Source of the DNA: an uncultured Lachnospiraceae bacterium
GTDB lineage: Bacteria > Bacillota > Clostridia > Lachnospirales > Lachnospiraceae
Assembly (NCBI GenBank): GCA_910588535.1
Contig: CAJUOO010000050.1
Span: 1 to 24,633 of the forward strand
Direction of reading: 5' to 3'
Length of the DNA stretch: 24,633 nt
Of the stretch, positions 15,398-23,273 are shown one piece after another (positions within the stretch are counted from its first letter, which is position 1; every line of letters starts with the position of its first letter). The notes beneath the pieces are model-generated. The model ran no database searches, was not told the origin of the DNA, and saw nothing but the letters and a program-made list of their open reading frames with translations. The translations under genes were made by a program, and so were the position numbers.

Positions 15398-16876
15398 CTA
15401 TATAATAATACAGATTAACCCACCATTGCTGTCATTAATGATTTTTTGTAATGTCTCCTGCAATTTTATCTGGCTGTCCTCCGTGAGTACATGGATTTTT
15501 GTTCGTATTCCATCATCCACAATATCCTCAATGGATTTTCCAAAAATATTCGTCGACCAGATTCCCTCTTCTGACTGTGCTGCATTTTCTTTGATATAGG
15601 TGACAAGATCCCTCGCCTGCTGCTCGCTTCCCACGATCGGCGCGATCTCCGTCTCTATATTTGCCTTTATCATATGGATGGACGGACATTTCGCATCCAT
15701 TTTCACGCCAAATTTATTTCCGTGCCGAATAACCTGAGGCTCGGCAAGTTCTATCTCCTCTCTCGCGGGAGCGACCACTCCATAGCCCTTTCTCCGCACA
15801 GATTCCAGAGCTCCTTGAACCTTCTCATATTCCTTCTTCATGCCAGAAAATTCCTTCATGCTGCGCACCAGCTCATATTCGCCCTTGATGGGAAGCCCTG
15901 TCATATCACTTAACAGTTTATAATAGTGCGAGTCGTCAATCTGCGCATTCAGGATAATTTTTCCATCGGAAAGCTCAATCTTATCCAGCTTTACCCTTTT
16001 TATGTACGGAGACTCTTGATTCATATCTGTCTCGCTGACTTCCTTCATGTAGGAAGCGCGCCCCATCGCTGTCTTCATCACACCGAGAAGTGCCTCCTTC
16101 ACCGGATGAGACAGAGGAAGCATCTCTGCCCACTTGGGAATAAAAAGATCAAATTCCGAAATTGGAAATTCCTTTAATATAGAATCTAGTATAACCGTGA
16201 TGTCTTCCTTTTTAAGCTGTTCACAGTTGACTGGAAGTACAGCATTGTGATATTTTTCGGTGAGCTGAGAGGCAAGCTCCGCTGTCTCGGAGGAATATGG
16301 TCTTGTGGAATTAAGAAGGATGACAAACGGTTTCCCGATTCTTTTAAGCTCCTCTATTGTCCTCTCCTCTGCAGGGACATAGCTGTCTCTAGGGATTTCT
16401 CCAATGCTTCCGTCCGTCGTCACGACAATGCCGATGGTAGAGTGATCCGTAATTACCTTCTGCGTGCCCATCTCAGCGGCCTTGGTAAATGGAATCTCAT
16501 AATCGAACCATGGTGTTTTTACCATGCGCTCATTCTCATTTTCGATATGCCCCTGCGCCCCGTCAACCATAAAACCGACACAATCAATAAGCCTGAGCCT
16601 AACTTGAACATCATCGCTCAAACCAATCTGTGCCGCCTCCTTTGGTATAAATTTAGGCTCTGTCGTCATAATGGTCTTCCCCTGTGCACTTTGAGGAAGC
16701 TCATCGCGCGCCCTCATTCTTTCGTTCTCGTCCTTTATTCCCGGAAGAACCAAGATATCCATAAATCGTTTAATAAATGTAGATTTTCCTGTTCTCACCG
16801 GACCTACCACACCGATATAGATCTCCCCTCCGGTTCTATCCCTTATATCCTGATACAGGCTCTGTGCAATATCCAT
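15398..16876 (-). CDS. spoIVA: Stage IV sporulation protein A
   Basis: 492 residues, the same length as Bacillus SpoIVA. It is a TRAFAC-class ATPase that polymerises on the forespore surface to form the basement layer of the coat. The P-loop GPVRTGKST lies at 25-33, and RARDELPQSAQGKTIMTTEPKFIP (about 58-81), HSTIGIVVTTDGSIGEIPR and the closing SNGGLICIII are family hallmarks. The frame has an ATG six codons upstream, but AAAGGGG lies seven bases before the ATG at 16874-16876, which also matches the Bacillus start. It follows gpsA by 93 bases, where a sigma-E-like promoter is visible. Presence of this gene shows an endospore-forming lineage. Confidence 0.96.
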   Translation of the reverse strand: MDIAQSLYQDIRDRTGGEIYIGVVGPVRTGKSTFIKRFMDILVLPGIKDENERMRARDELPQSAQGKTIMTTEPKFIPKEAAQIGLSDDVQVRLRLIDCVGFMVDGAQGHIENENERMVKTPWFDYEIPFTKAAEMGTQKVITDHSTIGIVVTTDGSIGEIPRDSYVPAEERTIEELKRIGKPFVILLNSTRPYSSETAELASQLTEKYHNAVLPVNCEQLKKEDITVILDSILKEFPISEFDLFIPKWAEMLPLSHPVKEALLGVMKTAMGRASYMKEVSETDMNQESPYIKRVKLDKIELSDGKIILNAQIDDSHYYKLLSDMTGLPIKGEYELVRSMKEFSGMKKEYEKVQGALESVRRKGYGVVAPAREEIELAEPQVIRHGNKFGVKMDAKCPSIHMIKANIETEIAPIVGSEQQARDLVTYIKENAAQSEEGIWSTNIFGKSIEDIVDDGIRTKIHVLTEDSQIKLQETLQKIINDSNGGLICIII

Positions 16877-16904
16877 ACAAAAATCCCCTTTCATATTCTT
16901 GTAT

Positions 16905-16932
16905 AATATATGAAAGAGGATCTAATTTATGA
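16905..16932 (-). promoter_or_regulatory. Possible sigma-E promoter of spoIVA
   Basis: Minus-strand TCATAAA, 13 bases, CATATATT: the -10 matches the sigma-E consensus CATACAHT at seven of eight positions; the -35 is a partial match. Sigma-E control of spoIVA is established in Bacillus. An inverted repeat CTTTCATAT/ATATGAAAG (16888-16916) overlaps it and reaches the Shine-Dalgarno. Confidence 0.5.
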
Positions 16933-16969
16933 TCACCTGTTTACAATAAATAAGGAAACATTCGTCGCC

Positions 16970-17980
16970 TTATTTTTCCCAAGGTAAGTCGGAGTGCTCA
17001 ATGGTTCTGTCGCGAAGCATCAGCTCTTTTACGGCATCTGCCGCCTTCTTCTCACCAAAAAGTACCTGATTAACCTGTTCCACAATCGGCATCTCCACCT
17101 CATATTTTTGCGCTAAGGCAAGTGCTGCCTTGGCAGAGTGCACGCCCTCCACCGCCATGCCGACCCGATCCATCGCTTCCTTCATGGAGAGCCCCTCTCC
17201 AATCAAAATTCCTGCTCTGCGGTTTCGACTGTGCATGCTGGCGCATGTGACAATCAGATCTCCGATACCAGATAAGCCAGAAAAGGTTTGAAGGGCACCA
17301 CCCATCTTCATGCCAAGACGAGCGATCTCCGCGATACCGCGCGTGATCAGCGCCGCTTTTGTATTGTCTCCATAGCCAAGACCATCCGCGATTCCAGCCG
17401 CAAGTGCTATCACATTCTTAAGCGCCGCACCAAGCTCGATACCAAGCATATCTGGGCTGGTATAGACACGAAATACAGGACTCATAAAAATATTCTGAAC
17501 ATGCTCTGCAGTTTCCTTTGTGTGTGCTCCTGCCACACAAGTGGTAGGAATCCCTCTGCCAACCTCCTCCGCATGACTTGGTCCTGACAGTACTGCCACA
17601 TCTGCCTGAGGAAGCTCCTCCTCAATCACTTGACTCATCACATAGAGAGTACTCTCCTCAATTCCTTTTGCCATATTAACGACAATCTGTCCCGGAACCA
17701 AGTACTCTGCCATTCGTCTGGCAGTCTCTCTAATATAAGTAGAAGCTGTGGAAAGAACCAAAAGTTCCTTGTGTTCCATCGCTTCTTTTAGATCAGCAGT
17801 GACCTTGGTTCCATCTACCAGACGTATCCCCGGAATACTTTTTAATTCTCGATCTTCTGACAACATCTGAATCTCTTTTTCCACTGCAGACCAGATTGTC
17901 ACCTGATGTCCGTTGTTTCCAAGAAGCACCGCAAGTGTCGTCCCCCAGCTTCCTGCCCCGATAACACCGATATTTGCCAT
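16970..17980 (-). CDS. gpsA: Glycerol-3-phosphate dehydrogenase, NAD(P)+
   Basis: 336 residues. It reduces dihydroxyacetone phosphate to sn-glycerol 3-phosphate for phospholipid synthesis. The Rossmann motif GAGSWG is at 8-13; the catalytic and substrate region is GAALKNVIALAAGIADGLGYGDNTKAALITRG, with AVLSGPSHAEEV upstream. An ATG four codons earlier is in frame, but it belongs to the repeated leader motif (copy 2, 17987-18000), so I chose ATG 17978-17980, six bases after GAGG. It follows plsY, whose product uses its glycerol 3-phosphate, and precedes spoIVA; der-plsY-gpsA-spoIVA is a common order in Clostridia. Confidence 0.96.
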   Translation of the reverse strand: MANIGVIGAGSWGTTLAVLLGNNGHQVTIWSAVEKEIQMLSEDRELKSIPGIRLVDGTKVTADLKEAMEHKELLVLSTASTYIRETARRMAEYLVPGQIVVNMAKGIEESTLYVMSQVIEEELPQADVAVLSGPSHAEEVGRGIPTTCVAGAHTKETAEHVQNIFMSPVFRVYTSPDMLGIELGAALKNVIALAAGIADGLGYGDNTKAALITRGIAEIARLGMKMGGALQTFSGLSGIGDLIVTCASMHSRNRRAGILIGEGLSMKEAMDRVGMAVEGVHSAKAALALAQKYEVEMPIVEQVNQVLFGEKKAADAVKELMLRDRTIEHSDLPWEK

Positions 17981-17986
17981 AATTCC

Positions 17987-18000
17987 CCTCATTTCCGCGC
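17987..18000 (-). repeat. Leader motif GCGCRGAAATGAGG, copy 2 (before gpsA)
   Basis: Minus-strand GCGCGGAAATGAGG, preceded by GGCA, ends six bases before the gpsA ATG. Its GCAGCGC can pair perfectly with GCGCTGC 24 bases upstream (18027-18033), so a hairpin could form just ahead of the Shine-Dalgarno. Confidence 0.65.
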
Positions 18001-18056
18001 TGCCTTGTCTCCTAAAAGCCTGTGGCGCAGCGCAGACACAAGCTTATGGTCTATCC

Positions 18057-18707
18057 TTATTCTGTCTTAACAGGCTTTTTTTCGCCCAACTTGCTCTCCG
18101 TCCCGTGAAGCAGCCGGCCGATATTTGCCCTGTGCTTGAAAAAAGCAAGGAAAGTCATCACAGCACCAATAGCATATACCTCATAAAGATATGCTGTACT
18201 CAGCCCATACTGACCTGTCTGGCCGCCAAGAATTAACAGAAGCATAAAAACTGCCATCATAACAAGAGAAGCGAGCGATACATATCGCGTGAGCGCTGTA
18301 ACCAGTATAAACACTGCACAGATGCATAAAGCAAGCCTCCAGTCAAAAGCAAGCACCATACCCGATGTGGCGGCGATTCCTTTTCCGCCCTTAAACTTTA
18401 GATAACATGGATAATTGTGCCCCAGCATAACGCCAAGTCCACTGTAAAAAACAAGAAGACGAAGCATATCTGCATGGCTGTCTTTAAAGATCAGGCTGAC
18501 AAAGGCCCCTGCCAAAACTGCCTTCAGGCAATCACCTATATAGGTGATAATTCCTGCTTTCTTTCCAAGTACTCGCAGCGCGTTTGTTGTACCCGCATTG
18601 CCACTTCCATATTGTCTAATATCAACATGATGAAGTCTGCCATAGATGTAGCCTGTCTGAAATAAACCAAATAAATAGCCAATTACAATACAGATAACCC
18701 GTTCCAT
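18057..18707 (-). CDS. plsY: Acyl-phosphate:glycerol-3-phosphate acyltransferase
   Basis: 216 residues with about five membrane segments. It transfers an acyl group from acyl phosphate to glycerol 3-phosphate, the first step of phosphatidic acid synthesis in the cytoplasmic membrane. The three PlsY motifs are present: YGSGNAGTTNALR at 33-45, GHNYPCYLKFKGGKGIAATSG at about 96-116 and the later YVSLASL. The start ATG overlaps the der stop (TAATG), a sign of coupled translation. The order PlsY then GpsA places the acceptor-making enzyme next to its consumer. Confidence 0.95.
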   Translation of the reverse strand: MERVICIVIGYLFGLFQTGYIYGRLHHVDIRQYGSGNAGTTNALRVLGKKAGIITYIGDCLKAVLAGAFVSLIFKDSHADMLRLLVFYSGLGVMLGHNYPCYLKFKGGKGIAATSGMVLAFDWRLALCICAVFILVTALTRYVSLASLVMMAVFMLLLILGGQTGQYGLSTAYLYEVYAIGAVMTFLAFFKHRANIGRLLHGTESKLGEKKPVKTE

Positions 18708-20032
18708 TATTTTTCGTCCTTTCGCTCCCTCACAATAAATTTTAGCGGAGTTCCCTTAAAGCCAAACGTTTCTCTGATCCGGTTTTCTATATATCTGGTA
18801 TAAGAAAAATGCATCAACTCTTTATCATTGACAAACAACACAAAGGTGGGTGGCTTCACCGCCACCTGTGTCATATAGTAAATTCGCAGTCGTTTGCCCT
18901 TGTCAGACGGCGGCTGCTGCATCGCAGTCGCCTCCATTAATATCTCATTCAATACACCTGTCGCAATGCGCAGAGAGTGATTCTGTATCACTACATCAAT
19001 AGTCTCAAAAAGCTTCTCCACACGTTGTCCGCTTTTTGCGGATATAAAAAGATACTCCGCATATGGGATAAAGGACAATACATCCTTCATTCGATTGCTG
19101 TGCTCATAGATTGTTTTATCTGTCTTTTCGATCGCATCCCACTTATTTACCGCGACAATAATTCCTTTTCCTCTCTCGTGAGCAATTCCGGCAATTTTTG
19201 CATCCTGTTCTGTGACACCCTCCGTGGCATCGATCACAACAACCACCACATCCGCGCGCTCCACTGCAGAAACTGTGCGGATAATGCTGAATCGCTCGAT
19301 CTCTTCCTTTACCTTGCTCTTTCTGCGAAGTCCTGCCGTGTCAATAAAGATATATTCCTTTCCATTTCGCACCACAGGAGTGTCCACAGCATCTCTTGTT
19401 GTGCCGGCAATGCTGGACACAATCACGCGGTTCTCTCCGATAATTCGATTGATAATCGAAGATTTACCGACATTTGGCTTGCCGACAATCGCGACGCGCG
19501 GTCTCTCATCCTCTTCTTCCTCTGTGACTTCCGACGGAAAATGAGACACCACCTTATCCAGAAGATCTCCTAACCCTAATCTGGAAGCAGCAGAAATTGG
19601 AATTGGCTCCCCAATGCCTAAATTGTAAAATTCATATGTGTCCGCCTGATATTTTTGAAAACTATCCACTTTATTTACAGTAAGTATCACTGGTTTCTTA
19701 GAACGGCGCAGCATATCCGCCACTTTGGAATCAGCGTCCACAAGCCCTTGTTTTACATCTGTGATAAATACAATAACATCAGCGGTATCTATGGCAATCT
19801 GTGCCTGCTCCCTCATCTGTGAGAGAATAATATCCTTGGAATCTGGTTCAATTCCACCTGTATCAATCATGGTAAATGCATAATTTAACCATGTTACATC
19901 CGCATAAATACGATCTCTGGTGACACCCGGCGTATCCTTTACAATGGAGATTCGATCACCGGCAAGCGCATTGAACAGTGTAGATTTTCCTACATTCGGA
20001 CGACCTACAATGGCGACAATTGGTCTGCTCAT
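18707..20032 (-). CDS. der: Ribosome biogenesis GTPase Der (EngA)
   Basis: 441 residues. Tandem GTPase domains: first P-loop GRPNVGKST at 10-18 with NKVD at 120-123, second P-loop GKPNVGKSS at 184-192 with NKWD in the second domain, then a C-terminal KH-like domain of about 90 residues. Der assists 50S subunit assembly and is usually essential. Its ATG overlaps the TGA of the DUF512 gene by the four bases ATGA, and GGAGGT lies about eleven bases upstream, within the end of that gene. Length and motifs are complete. Confidence 0.97.
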   Translation of the reverse strand: MSRPIVAIVGRPNVGKSTLFNALAGDRISIVKDTPGVTRDRIYADVTWLNYAFTMIDTGGIEPDSKDIILSQMREQAQIAIDTADVIVFITDVKQGLVDADSKVADMLRRSKKPVILTVNKVDSFQKYQADTYEFYNLGIGEPIPISAASRLGLGDLLDKVVSHFPSEVTEEEEDERPRVAIVGKPNVGKSSIINRIIGENRVIVSSIAGTTRDAVDTPVVRNGKEYIFIDTAGLRRKSKVKEEIERFSIIRTVSAVERADVVVVVIDATEGVTEQDAKIAGIAHERGKGIIVAVNKWDAIEKTDKTIYEHSNRMKDVLSFIPYAEYLFISAKSGQRVEKLFETIDVVIQNHSLRIATGVLNEILMEATAMQQPPSDKGKRLRIYYMTQVAVKPPTFVLFVNDKELMHFSYTRYIENRIRETFGFKGTPLKFIVRERKDEK

Positions 20033-21387
20033 AATTCGTATTTACCTCCTTCTCTTGAATTTTCCTGCTCAGGCTCCTCCAGCAGCACTGCGTGAAGAAA
20101 ATCCTGCCCGCTTGATTTTACAATATTTACCTTCACTTGTAAAGCTTTTTCCAGCTCTTCTACTGTCATATCGTCCAAAAAAATCTTTTCGCCGTTTTTA
20201 AACATCACCGAGGGCAGCAGGAGCGCCTCACCCAGTTCCTGATTAGAAAGCTGTTTTTTTATATCTTGTCCAGTAAGTAGCCCAGCTACTGTGATATGCT
20301 CCCCAAAGAAATCATTTCTGATCTCATAGAGATGTACCTTCACACCGGGAAACTTCTTCTGAATCTGTTCAAGTGCTTCATAAATATATGGAAATGCAAG
20401 CTTTCCCGTCGCCATGGAAATGCTGTGGGACCGGTTATCTCCCTCTCTCTCCAAAAGAGCCTTGGCAAATTCATTTTTAAACAATCGTATCGTACCAACA
20501 CCATTCTCTAGCTGAAGATAGCCATCATACCTCTCCTCAGTAGGCACCTCCCACCCAGCTAGAATATACCATTCGTCTCCTGCATGAATAAAATGATTCT
20601 TATGTTCCCGATATAATTTTTCCTGCCAGTGATGTATTATCTGTAAAACAGATCTCGCATCCTCTCTAGTAAATGGCTCCAAAGGATAAAGCCCTTCCCG
20701 AAATCGTGTCAATCCAACCGGAACCACAGATACACTCTGCATATAAGGAAGATAGTTTGACAGATCAGAGATCGTGCGCTCAAGCTCCTTCCCATCATTC
20801 ACTCCCTTACACAATACAATCTGCCCATTCATCAAAATCTCTGCTCTCCAAAGTCGCTCAAGCTGTTTCAGTGCCTCTCCCGCAAAACGGTTGTGGAGCA
20901 TTTTACAACGAAGCTCTGGATTTGTCGTGTGCACAGAGATATTGATGGGAGCGAGATGATAGCGAATAATCCTGTCGATATCCTTCTCCTTCATATTGGT
21001 AAGAGTAATATAATTTCCCTGCAAAAAAGACAATCTCGAATCGTCATCCTTAAAATAGAGCGTCTCTCGCATCCCTTTTGGCATCTGATCAATAAAACAG
21101 AACATACACTTATTTCTGCAGGAGCGGTACTCGTCCATCAATCCATTCTCAAATTCAATGCCAATGTCCTCATTATAATCCTTCTCAATCTCAAGAACCC
21201 ACTCCTCCCCATCTCGCTTACGTATCAGAAGCTCTACATAAGTATCTTCCATTAAAAATTGATAGTCAAAAATATCCTCTATCTCTGTATCACAAACCGC
21301 AAGCAACATATCTCCTGCTTCTAACTCCATCTCCTCCGCGATAGAGTGTGGCATCACCTTTGTAATCAGATGTCCTTTTTGTGTCAT
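20029..21387 (-). CDS. DUF512 radical SAM protein with N-terminal PDZ-like domain
   Basis: 452 residues. The N-terminal ~60 residues are PDZ-like (ITKVMPHSIAEEMELEAGDMLLAVCDTEIEDIFDY). The radical-SAM motif is C90-x3-C94-x2-C97 in YRSCRNKCMFCFIDQMPKGMR, and the DUF512 domain makes up the C-terminal half (AGDEWYILAGWEVPTEERYDGYLQLENGVG). The reaction is unknown; the family is commonly found before der in Clostridia, as here. Two earlier in-frame ATGs exist (21415-21423 region), but one is inside the repeated leader motif and GAGG lies six bases before the ATG at 21385-21387, so that start is chosen. Expressed from the divergent promoter region shared with prs. Confidence 0.92.
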   Translation of the reverse strand: MTQKGHLITKVMPHSIAEEMELEAGDMLLAVCDTEIEDIFDYQFLMEDTYVELLIRKRDGEEWVLEIEKDYNEDIGIEFENGLMDEYRSCRNKCMFCFIDQMPKGMRETLYFKDDDSRLSFLQGNYITLTNMKEKDIDRIIRYHLAPINISVHTTNPELRCKMLHNRFAGEALKQLERLWRAEILMNGQIVLCKGVNDGKELERTISDLSNYLPYMQSVSVVPVGLTRFREGLYPLEPFTREDARSVLQIIHHWQEKLYREHKNHFIHAGDEWYILAGWEVPTEERYDGYLQLENGVGTIRLFKNEFAKALLEREGDNRSHSISMATGKLAFPYIYEALEQIQKKFPGVKVHLYEIRNDFFGEHITVAGLLTGQDIKKQLSNQELGEALLLPSVMFKNGEKIFLDDMTVEELEKALQVKVNIVKSSGQDFLHAVLLEEPEQENSREGGKYEL

Positions 21388-21393
21388 AAATCT

Positions 21394-21407
21394 CCTCATT
21401 TCTGCGC
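21394..21407 (-). repeat. Leader motif GCGCRGAAATGAGG, copy 3 (before DUF512 gene)
   Basis: Minus-strand GCGCAGAAATGAGG ends six bases before the chosen ATG. Just upstream, TTTTGCGC can pair with GCGCAGAA across a 10-base loop (eight pairs, one G-U), again placing a small hairpin ahead of the Shine-Dalgarno. Confidence 0.65.
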
Positions 21408-21453
21408 CGTTTTTTGTGCGCAAAACAATTTTTACTATTTTATATAATAAAAT

Positions 21454-21482
21454 ATTTTATCATATAAAATAATGAAAAGCAA
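21454..21482 (-). promoter_or_regulatory. Promoter of the DUF512-der unit
   Basis: Minus-strand TTGCTT, 17 bases, TAAAAT, about 67 bases before the DUF512 start. Its -35 lies 13 bases from the -35 of the divergent prs promoter. Confidence 0.55.
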
Positions 21483-21495
21483 TCTTACAAACTGC

Positions 21496-21524
21496 TTGAC
21501 GAAAGATAGTTAAAATGTGATAAT
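21496..21524 (+). promoter_or_regulatory. Promoter of prs
   Basis: TTGACG, 17 bases, GATAAT, 45 bases before the prs ATG. Five of six bases match in each hexamer. Confidence 0.7.
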
Positions 21525-21569
21525 AAAATCGTACTGTAAAATCTATTTATAATTTTGGAGGAAACTTTT

Positions 21570-22742
21570 ATGTCTGGAAAAGAACTGTTTCAAACCACTC
21601 TTCCTGTAGCCCCCTTAAAGATTGCACCCTTGGAGAGCTGCCGGGATCTGGCAGAAAAGGTGGATAAGCATCTGGTCAGCTTCCGCAAGGAGCGCACGGT
21701 AGGAGTGGCATCTGCCCTGCATTTTAACGGATATTTTGACGATTCTTATCTACTTCGGACAAGCTGTGTACGTTTTGGCACAGGAGAGGCAAAGGGAAAG
21801 ATCGAGGAAAGTGTTCGCGGTGCAGATCTGTTTATTATGGTGGATGTGGGAAATTATAGTCTGACTTACACAGTATGCGGTTATGAAAATCATATGTCTC
21901 CCGATGATCATTATCAGGATCTCAAGCGTATTATTGCCGCCGCGGTCGCCGCCGCTCACCGTGTCACTGTTATTATGCCTTTTTTATATGAGAGTAGACA
22001 GGACAAGCGAACAGAAAGAGAATCCTTGGATTGTGCTCTTGCGTTAAAAGAGCTAGTCAATATGGGAGTCTCCAATATTATCACCTTTGATGCTCACGAT
22101 CCAAGAGTCGTCAACTCTATCCCTCTTCATGGTTTCGATAATTTCACCCCACCCTATCAATTTATAAAATCCATCCTCAGCAAGGAATCCGATCTTATTA
22201 TTGACAGTGATCATATTATGGTTATCAGTCCCGATGAAGGCGGTATGAACCGTGCAGTGTACTTTGCAAATGTTATAGGTGCTGATATGGGAATGTTCTA
22301 TAAACGCAGAGATTATTCTGTCGTTGTAAATGGAAAAAATCCTATTGTCGAACATGAATTTCTCGGCAATAATGTTGAGGGCAAGGATGTTATTGTGGTA
22401 GATGACATGATAGCATCTGGTGAGAGTATTCTGGAAGTTGCCAAAGAACTGAAAGCAAGAAATGCCAATCGTATCTTTGTCTGCACAACATTTGGATTCT
22501 TCACAGAAGGACTTGAAACATTTGATGAATACTATGAAAAAGGATATATCAGCCTCGTTGTCACCACAAATCTGACTTACAGAAGCAGTGAGTTGCTCTC
22601 CCGGCCATATTATATTGAGGCAGATATGAGTCGTTTTCTTGCCATGATTATCGATTCTTTAAACCATGATATCAGTATAGGACATGTGATGGACCCTACT
22701 GATAAGATACGGACAATATTGACAGAATATAATAAAAAATAA
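21570..22742 (+). CDS. prs: Ribose-phosphate pyrophosphokinase, long form
   Basis: 390 residues, against about 315 for the classical enzyme. It makes PRPP from ribose 5-phosphate and ATP, feeding purine, pyrimidine, histidine and NAD synthesis. Motifs: RQDKR at 143-147, FDAHDP at 173-178 (metal-binding histidine region), PDEGGMNRA at 221-229, the flexible loop KRR at 245-247, and the PRPP-binding loop VIVVDDMIASGES at 274-286. The extra length is an N-terminal ~40-residue extension plus insertions. A TTG at 21555 is in frame, but it is part of the GGAGG ribosome binding site; ATG 21570 follows at eight bases. It likely shares a transcript with the MazG-like gene 52 bases downstream, as I see no terminator between them. 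Confidence 0.9.
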   Translation: MSGKELFQTTLPVAPLKIAPLESCRDLAEKVDKHLVSFRKERTVGVASALHFNGYFDDSYLLRTSCVRFGTGEAKGKIEESVRGADLFIMVDVGNYSLTYTVCGYENHMSPDDHYQDLKRIIAAAVAAAHRVTVIMPFLYESRQDKRTERESLDCALALKELVNMGVSNIITFDAHDPRVVNSIPLHGFDNFTPPYQFIKSILSKESDLIIDSDHIMVISPDEGGMNRAVYFANVIGADMGMFYKRRDYSVVVNGKNPIVEHEFLGNNVEGKDVIVVDDMIASGESILEVAKELKARNANRIFVCTTFGFFTEGLETFDEYYEKGYISLVVTTNLTYRSSELLSRPYYIEADMSRFLAMIIDSLNHDISIGHVMDPTDKIRTILTEYNKK

Positions 22743-22794
22743 TGCACATGTCGCAGAATTAGACAAATCGAAATTAATTTACGGAGGTCTATTA

Positions 22795-23121
22795 ATGAGC
22801 AATTTTTCTATTGATGAAATGCTGTCCATGCAGAAAGAATTACAAGAAAATTATAAAGAAAGATGGGAGACAATTTCTCCAGAAGCTGGCAAACATAAAT
22901 TATTGTGGATGGTTGGAGAAATCGGGGAAGTCATTGATATTGTTAAGAAAAATGGAGATAGAAGATCTATTGAAGATCTAACATTAAGAGAACATCTTGT
23001 TGAAGAATTAGCTGACGTTCTTATGTATTATAATGAGATTTTGCTTTGCTATGGAATTAGTGAAGATGAACTGAAAGAAGCATATATTTCAAAGTTTGAA
23101 ACAAATTTGAAACGCTGGTAA
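22795..23121 (+). CDS. MazG-like nucleotide pyrophosphohydrolase
   Basis: 108 residues, all alpha-helical in pattern. The magnesium-binding motifs of the all-alpha NTP-pyrophosphatase superfamily are E42-x2-E45 in GEIGEVID and E71-x2-D74 in EELADVLMYY. Such enzymes split NTPs or dNTPs to monophosphate and pyrophosphate, often for nucleotide-pool cleaning; the exact substrate is unknown. GGAGG lies eight bases before the ATG. The base composition is visibly more AT-rich than that of prs and of the minus-strand genes, hinting at a different origin. The gap to the next gene (23122-23273) has no clear terminator, though AATGATA/TATCATT near 23153-23180 can pair. Confidence 0.85.
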   Translation: MSNFSIDEMLSMQKELQENYKERWETISPEAGKHKLLWMVGEIGEVIDIVKKNGDRRSIEDLTLREHLVEELADVLMYYNEILLCYGISEDELKEAYISKFETNLKRW

Positions 23122-23218
23122 TTTTTTATTTGTTGAGGGCTAGATGTTTTGAATGATAGAAAAAAGTAGAAGGTATCATTATATAAATCAATTATATTCA
23201 TAGTGCGTAGTTATATGT

Positions 23219-23242
23219 ATACTATCATGTACATGATAGTAT
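23219..23242. promoter_or_regulatory. 24-bp perfect palindrome before the recombinase-like gene
   Basis: Arms ATACTATCATGT and ACATGATAGTAT, 12 bases each with no spacer, ending 31 bases before the ATG of the downstream gene. A potential -10, TATACT (23218-23223), overlaps its left end, with no good -35. It looks like an operator; it lacks the 6-8 base central spacer of a standard tyrosine-recombinase core site. Confidence 0.7.
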
Positions 23243-23273
23243 TTAATAGGAAAATGGGAAGGAGGTCAATTCT

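Noticed and set aside
16247..16906. 219-codon plus-strand frame
   Set aside because: Antisense to spoIVA; long because of the codon pattern of that gene, with no family resemblance.
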